DNA of 64,000 nucleotides from Dallia pectoralis. Lineage: Eukaryota; Chordata; Actinopteri; Esociformes; Umbridae. Position 1 is the first letter of the stretch. Each line of letters opens with the position of its first letter. This document shows positions 47,135-56,900 of this stretch, in pieces. The notes below the pieces were generated by a model. That model was not told the origin of the DNA. It saw nothing but the letters and a program-made list of their open reading frames with translations, and ran no database searches. The stretch covers positions 3,270,204 to 3,334,203 of the forward strand of contig CM055745.1 in assembly GCA_029465975.1 (NCBI GenBank). The letters are read 5' to 3'. The position numbers and the translations under genes were made by a program.

Positions 47135-48760
47135 ATGAACAGCCACCGAAGCCAGCAGAGTCGGACGGTGAGTGGATTCTGCGGGGGGGCAAGCTATAGC
47201 GCCCCGTCGGATGAAGCTCACCGTCACCCCACGGAGCGGTGGGAGTGGAATCGGCCGGAGACACCACAGGAGCGGTGGCTACGTCTCCGGCCGTATGCTG
47301 TATATGAACCATCTTTGCAGCATTCAGGGTCAGTGACAATGGGTCCGCGGGCCTTCTATGAAGGCAAGAGGACATCCCGGAGGCGCCCCAAAGTAATTTT
47401 TGGGGGGGAGCTAACGGGGTGTTCACGGAGGTCCGCGGAGAGAACACCCACGACCCTGGTGCTGCAACAGCAGCCCCCCACTGCTCCGGTGCTGCAGCCA
47501 GGGCCAGCAAAAGCCATGGAGCTGCAGCAACAACCCCAGCTCCAGCCGGGTGATTACCCTTTCCGGCCACCAACCTCCAGGGCCCAGAGACCACCTAAGG
47601 GCCTGGAGTGCCAGCCGCCCGGAGTGATAAGGAGATGGTGGGGGGTGTGGTTCACCCTGCAGGACCAGCCTCTTCCACTCCAGGGTGAGTGCCTAGATGA
47701 GCCCCTCCCACCATTGCTTAAGTGCCCTGAGCGGCTCCTCCCTCCTCTTCGTGAGTGCCCGGACCAGCCCCTCCCACTTAAGCGTGAGTGTCCAGAGCGG
47801 CTCCATCCCCCTCAACGTGAGTGCCCGGACGAGTGGCCCCTCCCCCCTCAGCATGAGGCCTTGGAGTCGTCCCTCCTCCCTCAGCATGAGTGTGTCGACG
47901 AGTGGCCCCTCCCCCCTCCACCTGAGTGTCTAGAGCGGCTCCTCCTTCCTCCGCCAGAGTTTCAGGATTGGCCGCTCCCACCTCCGCCTGAGCACCCGAA
48001 GTGTCATCTCCCTCCTCTGCCAGAGCTCCCAGAGCGCCACCGCCTGCCAGAGCTCCCAGAGCGCCACCGCCTGCCAGAGCTCCCAGAGCGTCCTTGCCTG
48101 CCAGAGCTCCCAGAGCGTCCTTGCCTGCCAGAGCTCCCAGAGCGTCCTCGCCTGCCAGAGCTCCCAGAGCGTCCTCGCCTGCCAGAGCTCCCAGAGCGTC
48201 CTCGCCTGCCAGAGCTCCCAGAGCGTCCTCGCCTGCCAGAGCTCCCAGAGCGTCCTCGCCTGCCAGAGCTCCCAGAGCGTCCTCGCCTGCCAGAGCTCCC
48301 AGAGCGTCCTCGCCTGCCAGAGCTCCCAGAGCGTCCTCGCCTGCCAGAGCTCCCAGAGCGTCCTCGCCTGCCAGAGCTCCCAGAGCGTCCTCGCCTGCCA
48401 GAGCTCCCAGAGCGTCCTCGCCTGCCAGAGCTCCCAGAGCGTCCTCGCCTGCCAGAGCTCCCAGAGCGTCCTCGCCTGCCAGAGCTCCCAGAGCGTCCTC
48501 GCCTGCCAGAGCTCCCAGAGCGTCCTCGCCTGCCAGAGCTCCCAGAGCGTCACCGCATGATATGGCGGAGACTACGCCGCCTGAAATGGCCGCCGCCACG
48601 CCGCCTGAAATGGCCGCCGCCACGCCGCCTGAAATGGCCGCCGCCACGCCGACCACGATGGCCGCCGCCCCGTCCACCAAGATGGCGGAAGCCTTGCCGC
48701 ACAAGACGGCGATCGGGCCACCAAGGCCCTTTAAGGGCTGGACCTGCTGTCTGGGACTAA
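47135..48760 (+). CDS. Pro-rich repeat protein of the LTR element, copy 1 (hypothetical)
   Basis: The frame is open from inside LTR1; the ATG at 47135 lies two bases after the LTR end and gives about 541 residues. Order: a basic N-terminal region (MNSHRSQQSRTV, RRRPKVIFGG), a Gln/Pro region (LQQQPPTAPVLQPGP), then about ten degenerate modules such as ECPDEPLPP and ECPERLLPP with conserved E-C-P, then twenty 9-residue modules LPELPERPR, then a basic tail RRLKWPPPRRLKWPPPR. No gag zinc knuckle, protease or polymerase motif is visible. A strong donor-like ggtgagt lies 37 bp inside the internal region, so the transcript may be spliced. It could be a remnant of 5' and 3' ends of a larger element after loss of gag-pol, or simply non-coding. 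I do not assign a function. Confidence 0.45.
   Translation: MNSHRSQQSRTVSGFCGGASYSAPSDEAHRHPTERWEWNRPETPQERWLRLRPYAVYEPSLQHSGSVTMGPRAFYEGKRTSRRRPKVIFGGELTGCSRRSAERTPTTLVLQQQPPTAPVLQPGPAKAMELQQQPQLQPGDYPFRPPTSRAQRPPKGLECQPPGVIRRWWGVWFTLQDQPLPLQGECLDEPLPPLLKCPERLLPPLRECPDQPLPLKRECPERLHPPQRECPDEWPLPPQHEALESSLLPQHECVDEWPLPPPPECLERLLLPPPEFQDWPLPPPPEHPKCHLPPLPELPERHRLPELPERHRLPELPERPCLPELPERPCLPELPERPRLPELPERPRLPELPERPRLPELPERPRLPELPERPRLPELPERPRLPELPERPRLPELPERPRLPELPERPRLPELPERPRLPELPERPRLPELPERPRLPELPERPRLPELPERPRLPELPERPRLPELPERHRMIWRRLRRLKWPPPRRLKWPPPRRLKWPPPRRPRWPPPRPPRWRKPCRTRRRSGHQGPLRAGPAVWD
48017..48556. repeat. 27-bp minisatellite inside the LTR element, 20 copies
   Basis: Unit ctgccagagctcccagagcg followed by tcctcgc. 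The first four copies carry ccaccgc or tccttgc variants and the last ccaccgc-like tcaccgc; the middle fifteen are identical. All three plus frames and two minus frames stay open because the unit is nine codons without stops. A 24-bp repeat cgcctgaaatggccgccgcc follows at about 48578-48650. Confidence 0.95.
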
Positions 48761-48863
48761 CCCTTTGGGTGTGACAGTGGGTCCTTGCCTGTTGCTCCCT
48801 TTTTTTTTTTTTTGTGTGTTGTTGTTAATGTTGGTTCTTGTTGGCTATCTGGGAGCTAGCCTT

Positions 48864-48876
48864 AAGTGGGGGGTAC
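48864..48876 (+). other. candidate polypurine tract before LTR2
   Basis: aagtggggggtac directly precedes LTR2, and the same text precedes LTR3 (50900-50912). This is where plus-strand priming would be expected. The tract is short and contains T and C near its end. Confidence 0.5.
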
Positions 48877-49249
48877 TGTCACGAGTGGTGAGTTAGGGTA
48901 CTGCACTGTCTGGTTTCGGGTGCACCCTTCCTGGTTTATGTTGGTTACAGCTGTTGGGGATTTGTAATCACTGGGATATAAAGGGATTGCCTAGATGTCA
49001 CTGTTTGCTGTTCATTGTTTCCATGTCACATTATGTTAGAGGTGAGTGTTGTTTTTGACTATTGTGGTTTCTGGGTTGTTTTATATGTAAGTCGCGATAT
49101 GCGCACGTTTGCTTTTCAGTTAACCAGTTAGTCCTTTTTCGCCGTTGTCGGTTTGTTTTGTGTTTGTGTCACGAATAAACCTAATTGAACGGATTACCTG
49201 ACTCTGCACATGGCTTTTACCTGCACTACACCCCCGTGACGGCCGTGAC
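48877..49249 (+). repeat. LTR2, central LTR, about 373 bp
   Basis: Carries the same three diagnostic bases as LTR3, not LTR1. Its 3' end is altered: ctacacccccgtgacggccgtgac instead of a clean cgtgaca. The next 35 or so bases of the internal region seen after LTR1, where a primer-binding site would lie, are missing, so ggtgagtgg follows at once. Confidence 0.9.
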
Positions 49250-50840
49250 GGTGAGTGGATTCTGCGGGGGGCAAGCTATAGCGCCCCGTCGGATGAAGCT
49301 CACCGTCACCCCACGGAGCGGTGGGAGTGGAATCGGCCGGAGACACCACAGGAGCGGTGGCTACGTCTCCGGCCGTATGCTGTATATGAACCATCTTTGC
49401 AGCATTCAGGGTCAGTGACAATGGGTCCGCGGGCCTTCTATGAAGGCAAGAGGACATCCCGGAGGCGCCCAAAGTAATTTTTGGGGGAGCTAACGGGGTG
49501 TTCACGGAGGTCCGCGGAGAGAACACCCACGACCCTGGTGCTGCAACAGCAGCCCCCCACTGCTCCGGTGCTGCAGCCAGGGCCAGCAAAAGCCATGGAG
49601 CTGCAGCAACAACCCCAGCTCCAGCCGGGTGATTACCCTTTCCGGCCACCAACCTCCAGGGCCCAGAGACCACCTAAGGGCCTGGAGTGCCAGCCGCCCG
49701 GAGTGATAAGGAGATGGTGGGGGGTGTGGTTCACCCTGCAGGACCAGCCTCTTCCACTCCAGGGTGAGTGCCTAGATGAGCCCCTCCCACCATTGCTTAA
49801 GTGCCCTGAGCGGCTCCTCCCTCCTCTTCGTGAGTGCCCGGACCAGCCCCTCCCACTTAAGCGTGAGTGTCCAGAGCGGCTCCATCCCCCTCAACGTGAG
49901 TGCCCGGACGAGTGGCCCCTCCCCCCTCAGCATGAGGCCTTGGAGTCGTCCCTCCTCCCTCAGCATGAGTGTGTCGACGAGTGGCCCCTCCCCCCTCCAC
50001 CTGAGTGTCTAGAGCGGCTCCTCCTTCCTCCGCCAGAGTTTCAGGATTGGCCGCTCCCACCTCCGCCTGAGCACCCGAAGTGTCATCTCCCTCCTCTGCC
50101 AGAGCTCCCAGAGCGCCACCGCCTGCCAGAGCTCCCAGAGCGCCACCGCCTGCCAGAGCTCCCAGAGCGTCCTTGCCTGCCAGAGCTCCCAGAGCGTCCT
50201 TGCCTGCCAGAGCTCCCAGAGCGTCCTCGCCTGCCAGAGCTCCCAGAGCGTCCTCGCCTGCCAGAGCTCCCAGAGCGTCCTCGCCTGCCAGAGCTCCCAG
50301 AGCGTCCTCGCCTGCCAGAGCTCCCAGAGCGTCCTCGCCTGCCAGAGCTCCCAGAGCGTCCTCGCCTGCCAGAGCTCCCAGAGCGTCCTCGCCTGCCAGA
50401 GCTCCCAGAGCGTCTCGCCTGCCAGAGCTCCCAGAGCGTCCTCGCCTGCCAGAGCTCCCAGAGCGCCAGAGCTCCCGCCTGCCAGAGCTCCCAGAGCGTC
50501 CTCGCCTGCCAGAGCTGCCAGAGCTCCCAGAGCGTCCTCGCCTGCCAGAGCTCCCAGAGCGTCCTCGCCTGCCAGAGCTCCCAGAGCGTCACCGCATGAT
50601 ATGGCGGAGACTACGCCGCCTGAAATGCCGCCGCCACGCCGCCTGAAATGGCCGCCGCCACGCCGCCTGAAATGGCCGCCGCCACGCCGACCACGATGGC
50701 CGCCGCCCGTCCACCAAGATGGCGGAAGCCTTGCCGCACAAGACGGCGATCGGGCCACCAAGGCCCTTTAAGGGCTGGACCTGCTGTCTGGGACTAACCC
50801 TTTGGGTGTGACAGTGGGTCCTTGCCTGTTGCTCCCTTGT
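49250..50840 (+). pseudogene. second internal copy with disrupted Pro-rich frame
   Basis: Near-identical to the first internal region but with short deletions in G and C runs (gcggggggcaagc, ggcgcccaaag, tttttgggggagc). These break the N-terminal frame; reading resumes from about 49481 (MGELTGCSRRSAERTP). The 27-bp array is shorter and has a 1-bp loss near 50411 plus irregular joints near 50465 and 50515, so the LPELPERPR frame is lost and switches to ACQSSQSV. This copy cannot encode the same protein as copy 1. Confidence 0.85.
50096..50595. repeat. 27-bp minisatellite in second internal copy, about 18 units with indels
   Basis: Same unit and same order of edge variants as 48017-48556, but shortened and rearranged in its right half. 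Confidence 0.94.
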
Positions 50841-50912
50841 TTTTTTTTTGTGTGTTGTTGTTAATGTTGGTTCTTGTTGGCTATCTGGGAGCTAGCCTTA
50901 AGTGGGGGGTAC

Positions 50913-51282
50913 TGTCACGAGTGGTGAGTTAGGGTACTGCACTGTCTGGTTTCGGGTGCACCCTTCCTGGTTTATGTTGGTTACAGCTGTTGGGGATTTG
51001 TAATCACTGGGATATAAAGGGATTGCCTAGATGTCACTGTTTGCTGTTCATTGTTTCCATGTCACATTATGTTAGAGGTGAGTGTTGTTTTTGACTATTG
51101 TGGTTTCTGGGTTGTTTTATATGTAAGTCGCGATATGCGCACGTTTGCTTTTCAGTTAACCAGTTAGTCCTTTTTCGCCGTTGTCGGTTTGTTTTGTGTT
51201 TGTGTCACGAATAAACCTAATTGAACGGATTACCTGACTCTGCACATGGCTTTTACCTGCACTACACCCTACGGCCGTGACA
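50913..51282 (+). repeat. LTR3 of the composite element, 370 bp
   Basis: Intact ends tgtcacgagtgg...ggccgtgaca. TATAAA at 51013 and AATAAA at 51210. It is followed directly by the CATCT duplication. Confidence 0.92.
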
Positions 51283-51287
51283 CATCT
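51283..51287. other. 5-bp target site duplication (right), CATCT
   Basis: Matches 46758-46762 exactly. Between them lies the whole three-LTR structure. Confidence 0.85.
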
Positions 51288-52033
51288 GATATAAACCTCA
51301 GCTCACTAAAGATGCATCGCTAATTTGGGCAAATTCAACTGAGGTCAACGGGAGGCTAATTTAGCTCGTTGCAAAGAGGAGATTCATAATTCCCCACGCG
51401 TTTAAATTACGTAAAATATGAGAAGAGGACGGCACAACAGGTAAGGGGGTATTTCACCCCAAAATTATCTGGTCAAACTATCCCTTTAATCCTACGGACT
51501 GTTGATGACCCCGTTCTACGTTGTCGTAGTAACGTGTTGATGAAGAGTGAATAATATGCTCTCATTCCTCTCTTGCTGTTTCTAGGTTCGGCAGAATACT
51601 TTCTATTTGCTGAATATAATGAAGTGACCAGCAGAAGTCTATTTATGTGACTAGCAAGTACCTGTCCTCTTCAGTTGTCTCCCTGAAGTCATTTTTATCG
51701 ATAACAACTTCCGCCTGATAAATTGGCTGTGGCTGGACTCAATTACAGGCGTGATAATCCGATCCGATTAACATGAAGCTTGTCTTTCACATCAGCCACC
51801 GCGTAAGAGTGAGAGAATCGGAGGGGGTAAAGGATCATGCTAACAGTTCTGTAACGTTCACACTCCTGTCTGCGGCCATTATTATTTTCTATTATATCGT
51901 CAAAGTTCACTCCTGTTCTGTGACCGTAGTCTTATTTTATCTGCTGTGTGAATCTGCCAAATTTAAATCTAACCCTTAACCAGAACCTAAAGTTTCCCAT
52001 TTCTGCATTTTCTGTCTCCCACCCTTATCTCTA
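51288..52033. other. single-copy intron
   Basis: About 750 bp without recognised gene or repeat. Confidence 0.5.
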
Positions 52034-53565
52034 CATTAGTGAGGGCCTACATTAGTGATTGTTCACATTAGTGACTGCCTACATTAGTGACTGCCTACAT
52101 TAGTGAGGGCCTACATTAGTGAGTGTTAACATTAGTGATTGTTCACATTAGTGACTGCCTACATTAGTGACTGCCTACATTAGTGACTGCCTACATTAGT
52201 GATTGTTCACATTAGTGACTGCCTACATTAGTGAGGGCCTACATTAGTGAGTGTTAACATTAGTGATTGTTCACATTAGTGACTGCCTACATTAGTGACT
52301 GCCTACATTAGTGACTGCCTACATTAGTGACTGCCTACATTAGTGAGTGTTTACATTCGTGACTGCCTACATTAGTGACTGCCTACATTAGTGACTGCCT
52401 ACTTTAGTGAGTGTTTACATTAGTGACTGCCTACATTAGTGAGTGTTTACATTAGTGACTGCCTACATTAGTGACTGCCTACTTTAGTGAGTGTTTACAT
52501 TAGTGACTGCCTACATTAGTGAGTGTTTACATTAGTGACTGCCTACATTAGTGACTGCCTACATTAGTGACTGCCTACATTAGTGACTGCCTACTTTAGT
52601 GAGTGTTTACATTAGTGACTGCCTACATTAGTGACTGCCTACTTTAGTGAGTGTTTACATTAGTGACTGCCTACATTAGTGAGTGTTTACATTAGTGACT
52701 GCCTACATTAGTGACTGCCTACTTTAGTGAGTGTTTACATTAGTGACTGCCTACATTAGTGAGTGTTTACATTAGTGACTGCCTACATTAGTGACTGCCT
52801 ACTTTAGTGAGTGTTTACATTAGTGACTGCCTACATTAGTAACTGTCTACATTAGTGACTGTCTACATTAGTGACTGCCTACATTAGTGACTGCCTACTT
52901 TAGTGAGTGTTTACATTAGTGACTGCCTACATTAGTGAGTGTTTACATTCGTGACTGCCTACATTAGTGACTGCCTACATTAGTGACTGCCTACATTAGT
53001 GACTGCCTACTTTAGTGAGTGTTTACATTAGTGACTCCCTACATTAGTGACTGCCTACATTAGTGAGGGCCTACATTAGTGACTGCCTACATTAGTGAGG
53101 GCCTACATTAGTGACTGCCTACATTAGTGAGGGCCTACATTAGTGACTGCCTACTTTAGTGAGGGCCTACATTAGTGAGGGCCTACATTAGTGACTGCCT
53201 ACATTAGTGAGGGCCTACATGAGTGACTGCCTACATTAGTGACTGCCTACATTAGTGACTGCCTACATTAGGGAGTGTTTACATTAGTGACTGCCTACTT
53301 TAGTGAGGGCCTACATTAGTGACTGCCTACATTAGTGAGGGCCTACATTAGTGAGGGCCTACATTAGTGACTGCCTACATTAGTGACTGCCTACATTAGT
53401 GACTGCCTACATTAGTGACTGCCTACATTAGTGAAGGCCTACATTAGTGACTGCCTACATTAGTGAGGGCCTACATTAGTGACTGCCTACATTAGTGAGG
53501 GCCTACATTAGTGACTGCCTACATTAGTGAGGGCCTACATTAGTGACTGCCTACATAAGAGAGTG
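52034..53565. repeat. 16-bp minisatellite, about 96 copies, four unit types
   Basis: Unit attagtgactgcctac. Variants replace actgcc with agggcc, agtgtt or attgtt. The agtgttt type creates TGTTTAC, a forkhead core. The middle of the array repeats a pattern of actgcct units followed by tttagtgagtgtttac about every 100 bp, a higher-order structure. The right third is dominated by agggcct alternating with actgcct. Confidence 0.95.
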
Positions 53566-54521
53566 TCTAAATTGACCTTCTATGCTTAATCAAGTATATT
53601 TTTGTCACTTCCCTGTTTTTTTCTGTCTCATCGTCTCTCTATAAATCTAGCCTGTCTTGCTATATTTCTTTTCACCCCTTTTGTTTCTACTTTTCTACCT
53701 CAGCCACCTCTCCACTCTCCCTGTCCTCTTCTCAAATCCCTTCAAACAGTCTTTATTTTGCCTTTGCATCTGTGGATTTGTTTTCGTTGGTGCTTGGAAG
53801 CAGCTGATGCATCGTGACATTTCCTCGCACTGCTATTTCTCATTTCCAGCTGCTTTTGTAGCTTAGAAAATAATAACAATAATACAACGGTAATAAAAGA
53901 ATCCAGCCAAGGGCATTCGCTCTCCCGACTGATGTGTTTTAAGCAATCTTACTGTTAATTGCAGGTATATTGAAAAAATGAGAAACAGCACCCAGTCAGG
54001 TGAAAATATTGTGGGCTTTAAATTGCCAGGAAAATGTAGCACTTAGTCGAATTTGAGAGGAGCACCTTTCTCCACAGACTTTGGAAAGGTCATGAAGCCG
54101 AAAAGCTTTTCTCTAATGAATTGTCCACAACAAGAACCCCTTTTACGCAACACAAAAAATATATATTATTATTAAAAAATAACATTCTGTTTCATTGATG
54201 TTGTTTTTCTTACCAATCAAACGTTTGTACGGCACAACAAAGACATTCTTTTCCAGATGAAACGCGGAGCAGAAATAGATTATAGATTGCATGCCAATCA
54301 AATTGTGTGCCGGGGAGAATCTTTGCTTACGCTGTGTCAAACTGCTGCTGGTCTCAACACAGCCCTGTCACTCATTTCAGAGCGGAGAGAGAGGAACAGG
54401 AAAGTGTGTTAGCCTTCAGACAAGAGGGTTGGAAAGAGAAAGAAGTGAAAGAAGCTTCTGCACAGCCTGCAAGAGAAGAGTAGCTGTAATGCATTTGAGT
54501 ACCACAAGTCCATCAGCCCCT
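53566..54521. other. single-copy intron
   Basis: About 950 bp; a pyrimidine-rich patch lies at 53600-53750. No exon recognised. Confidence 0.5.
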
Positions 54522-54806
54522 GTCCCCTCCTGTGGTGGGCTCCTCCAGGAGTATATATCTGTAAGGTCTGAGTGATACCATCTCCTCCTGTGGTGGGCTC
54601 CTCCAGGAGTATATATCTGTAAGGTCAGAGTGATACCATCCCCTCCTGTGGTGGGCTCCTCCAGGAGTATATATCTGTAAGGTCTGAGTGATACCATCTC
54701 CTCCTGTGGTGGGCTCCTCCAGGAGTATATATCTGTAAGGTCAGAGTGATACCATCCCCTCCTGTGGTGGGCTCCTCCAGGAGTATATATCTGTAAGGTC
54801 TGAGTA
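54522..54806. repeat. 58-bp tandem repeat, about 5 copies, organised as dimers
   Basis: Unit cctcctgtggtgggctcctc followed by caggagtatatatctgtaag and gtctgagtgatacca. Copies alternate gtctgag and gtcagag, and tctcc and tcccc, so the true repeating unit is a 116-bp dimer. Confidence 0.93.
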
Positions 54807-55436
54807 AGGTCTGAGCTATGGTTCCTTTAATTTCTTTGTAACAGTCTTTTCTTTCCCGAGGTAGTAGAGTATCCTGTGAACATCACAGCACAATAAGCTG
54901 TTCCTGCCTGGGGATTGTGTGGGCGTTTGTGAGTAACATCTGGTTACGTTTGTTTGACAATGCCGGTTCCACAACAACAGGGGGGAGGGGGATTAGGTTC
55001 GTATTCATAATCCGTCTGATGTCTTTCCACACAGGCGAGTAGTTGTTGCTGGAGAGTTTATTATCCAGCTTGACTCCAAACTTGTGTTTCACAAACGTTT
55101 CTGAAATGAATCTGTGTTTGTACCTAAAAAAACATCCTAGTTCTTAGGCTCAGCATCTGGAGCGGAGCAGACGCATCGACGTTTTCCATGGAATGTGTGT
55201 TGGTAATGCTGAAGGCAGTCTTATCTCCTCAATCACCCACGTTCACACTGTACTAGTAATTAAAAGACGCAGTCTGGAAACTTCTAGGTGACCTTACTTG
55301 GTCGAAAAACACGCTTCTGGCTAAACAACGTAGCAAGTCTTTGGAAAATGTCCTATAAATGTGTGTCAAGCTCAGATTTTCACATGCAAATTGATTTTGT
55401 GGCCAACTTTTCTAAATTGTTACAATTATATTGCTT
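54807..55436. other. single-copy intron
   Basis: No gene or known repeat recognised in about 630 bp. Confidence 0.45.
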
Positions 55437-55903
55437 GTGACTGAGAGTAATTAGCAGAATAGCACCTGTTTGAAACAAAAACAGACCTCCGCAAACTTTT
55501 TGCCTGTGGAGGCAATAATTATTGTAGTCAAAGGGATGCCACAGGGGAATACCCCAGTTCCGTGTGGGCACTTATATAAGTTTGAAGTCACCTGAATCTG
55601 ATGTGGGTAATTAGAGTGGGCACATCAGGTTAGGGTGATTATGTTTGTTCTATTAGTCACTGGGTCTTGGGGCACGGTGTGGGATATTGTTCTTATGTCA
55701 TGTTTCGTTATTTTGAGTCTTATAGGACGATTTGTTGCCTGTTTCAATGTATTTTGTAAGTGTTGCTGTGTACCTCATTTTTATTTCTACAGTGTAGTCG
55801 TTTTCACCGTTCACAGTTTGTTTTATTTGAGATAATCCTGTTTTTAAATGGATTAGCACCCTCTGCGCCTTGATTTATCCTGCACTACACCTGGTTTGTG
55901 ACA
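55437..55903 (+). mobile_element. possible degenerate solo LTR-like sequence
   Basis: The segment ends tgcactacacctggtttgtgaca, spaced like the LTR end at 47110-47132 (tgcactacaccctacggccgtgaca), and contains a TATATAA at about 55571. The 5' end is uncertain: TGTGACTGAG at 55437 or TGCCAC at 55537, the latter giving about 367 bp. No target duplication is visible. Weak evidence. Confidence 0.35.
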
Positions 55904-56470
55904 CTTGAGAATTGTCTGTTGAGAACTGTTGAGAATTCCCTATTGAGAACTGCTAAAACAAAAACCTATGGAGAATTATCTGTTAGAACAAAAACCTACG
56001 GAGGACTGTCTGCTAGAAAAAAACATCTAGAGAACTGTATGCTAGAACAAAAACATCTAGAGAACTGTATGCTAGAACAAAAACATCTAGAGAACTGTAT
56101 GCTAGAACAAAAACATCTAGAGAACTGTCTGCTAGAACAAAAACATCTAGAGAACTCTCTGCTAGAACAAAAACATCTAGAGAACTGCCTGCTAGAACAA
56201 AAAGATCTAGAGAACTGTCTGCTAGAACAAAAACATCTAGAGAACTGTCTGCTAGAACAAAAACATCTAGAGAACTGTCTGCTAGAACAAAAACATCTAG
56301 AGAATTGTCTGCTAGAACAAAAACATCTAGAGAACTGTCTGCTAGAACAAAAACATCTAGAGAACTGTCTGCTAGAACAAAAACATCTAGAAAACTGTTT
56401 GCTAGAACAAAAACATCTTCAGGAATGTCTGCTAGAACAAGAACCTACGGAGAACTGTGTGCTAAAACAA
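55904..56470. repeat. 30-bp minisatellite, about 18 copies, in-frame LLEQKHLENC
   Basis: Unit gctagaacaaaaacatctag followed by agaactgtct. The left edge is diverged (ttgagaactg forms) and the centre is uniform. The ten-codon unit gives an open frame of about 222 codons to 56566. It lacks an early ATG, begins inside the preceding LTR-like sequence and is judged non-coding, though the heptad-like Leu spacing is notable. Confidence 0.94.
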
Positions 56471-56565
56471 AAACCTAAGTCTGCTGGAGAAAAAGTTAAG
56501 TATATGGAGGATGTACACATGATATATACTTTGGCTAATGAACACAAACCAACCAAATGTATGTA

Positions 56566-56900
56566 GTTTCCTTCTGCAGATCGCAGAACTCTTAAGACCT
56601 ATCTTTTCTAGGCATTGGCTGCTTAATACACTCATAACTCCAGGAAGCAGCGACACAGTAAATTAAATTGCAAGCCAAAGGTGTGCGAGTGAGTCGACGG
56701 AATTCTCATTTGCAACGGCGACCTGGCCATGATAAGGCGAGAAATGTCCAAGACAACATACATTTACACAATAAATACACAGTACACACGAGTGTAAATA
56801 GCATTGGGACACAACAAGGCAATACAGGATCAAGTGGAGAGCAAATATACAGATAATACAGGATCAGGTATATGTAGGCCAGTTGACCAGCATTAATAAG
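56566..56900. mobile_element. fragments of dispersed fish repeats
   Basis: ctgcagatcgcagaactctt and aagacctatcttttct resemble text upstream of fish LINE tails. Then ggaattctcatttgcaacgg and cgacctggccatgataaggc match a dispersed element common in salmoniform genomes as I remember it. Boundaries are approximate. Confidence 0.5.

Larger units (their letters stand above)
46763..51282 (+). mobile_element. composite non-autonomous LTR retrotransposon (LTR-int-LTR-int-LTR)
   Basis: Three direct LTRs of about 370 bp enclose two copies of one internal region (1744 and about 1663 bp). The whole is bounded by the target duplication CATCT, so it behaves as one insertion that later gained a second internal unit, most simply by LTR-LTR unequal recombination. 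There is no gag, protease, reverse transcriptase or integrase; the internal region encodes only a Pro-rich repeat protein, so movement would have needed proteins from another element. LTR ends TGTCACG...CGTGACA and the gggggg-tac tract before each downstream LTR resemble fish Gypsy-type elements; family assignment is tentative. Confidence 0.9.

Noticed and set aside
46763..51282. Independent insertion of two separate LTR elements
   Set aside because: The only target duplication found (CATCT) flanks the whole structure, and the central LTR is shared, so a single insertion with later duplication is simpler.
55898..56566. 222-codon LLEQKHLENC frame as a coiled-coil gene
   Set aside because: First in-frame codon is not ATG, it starts inside LTR-like sequence, and the 30-bp unit explains the openness. 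Kept only as a hypothesis linked to the LTR element.
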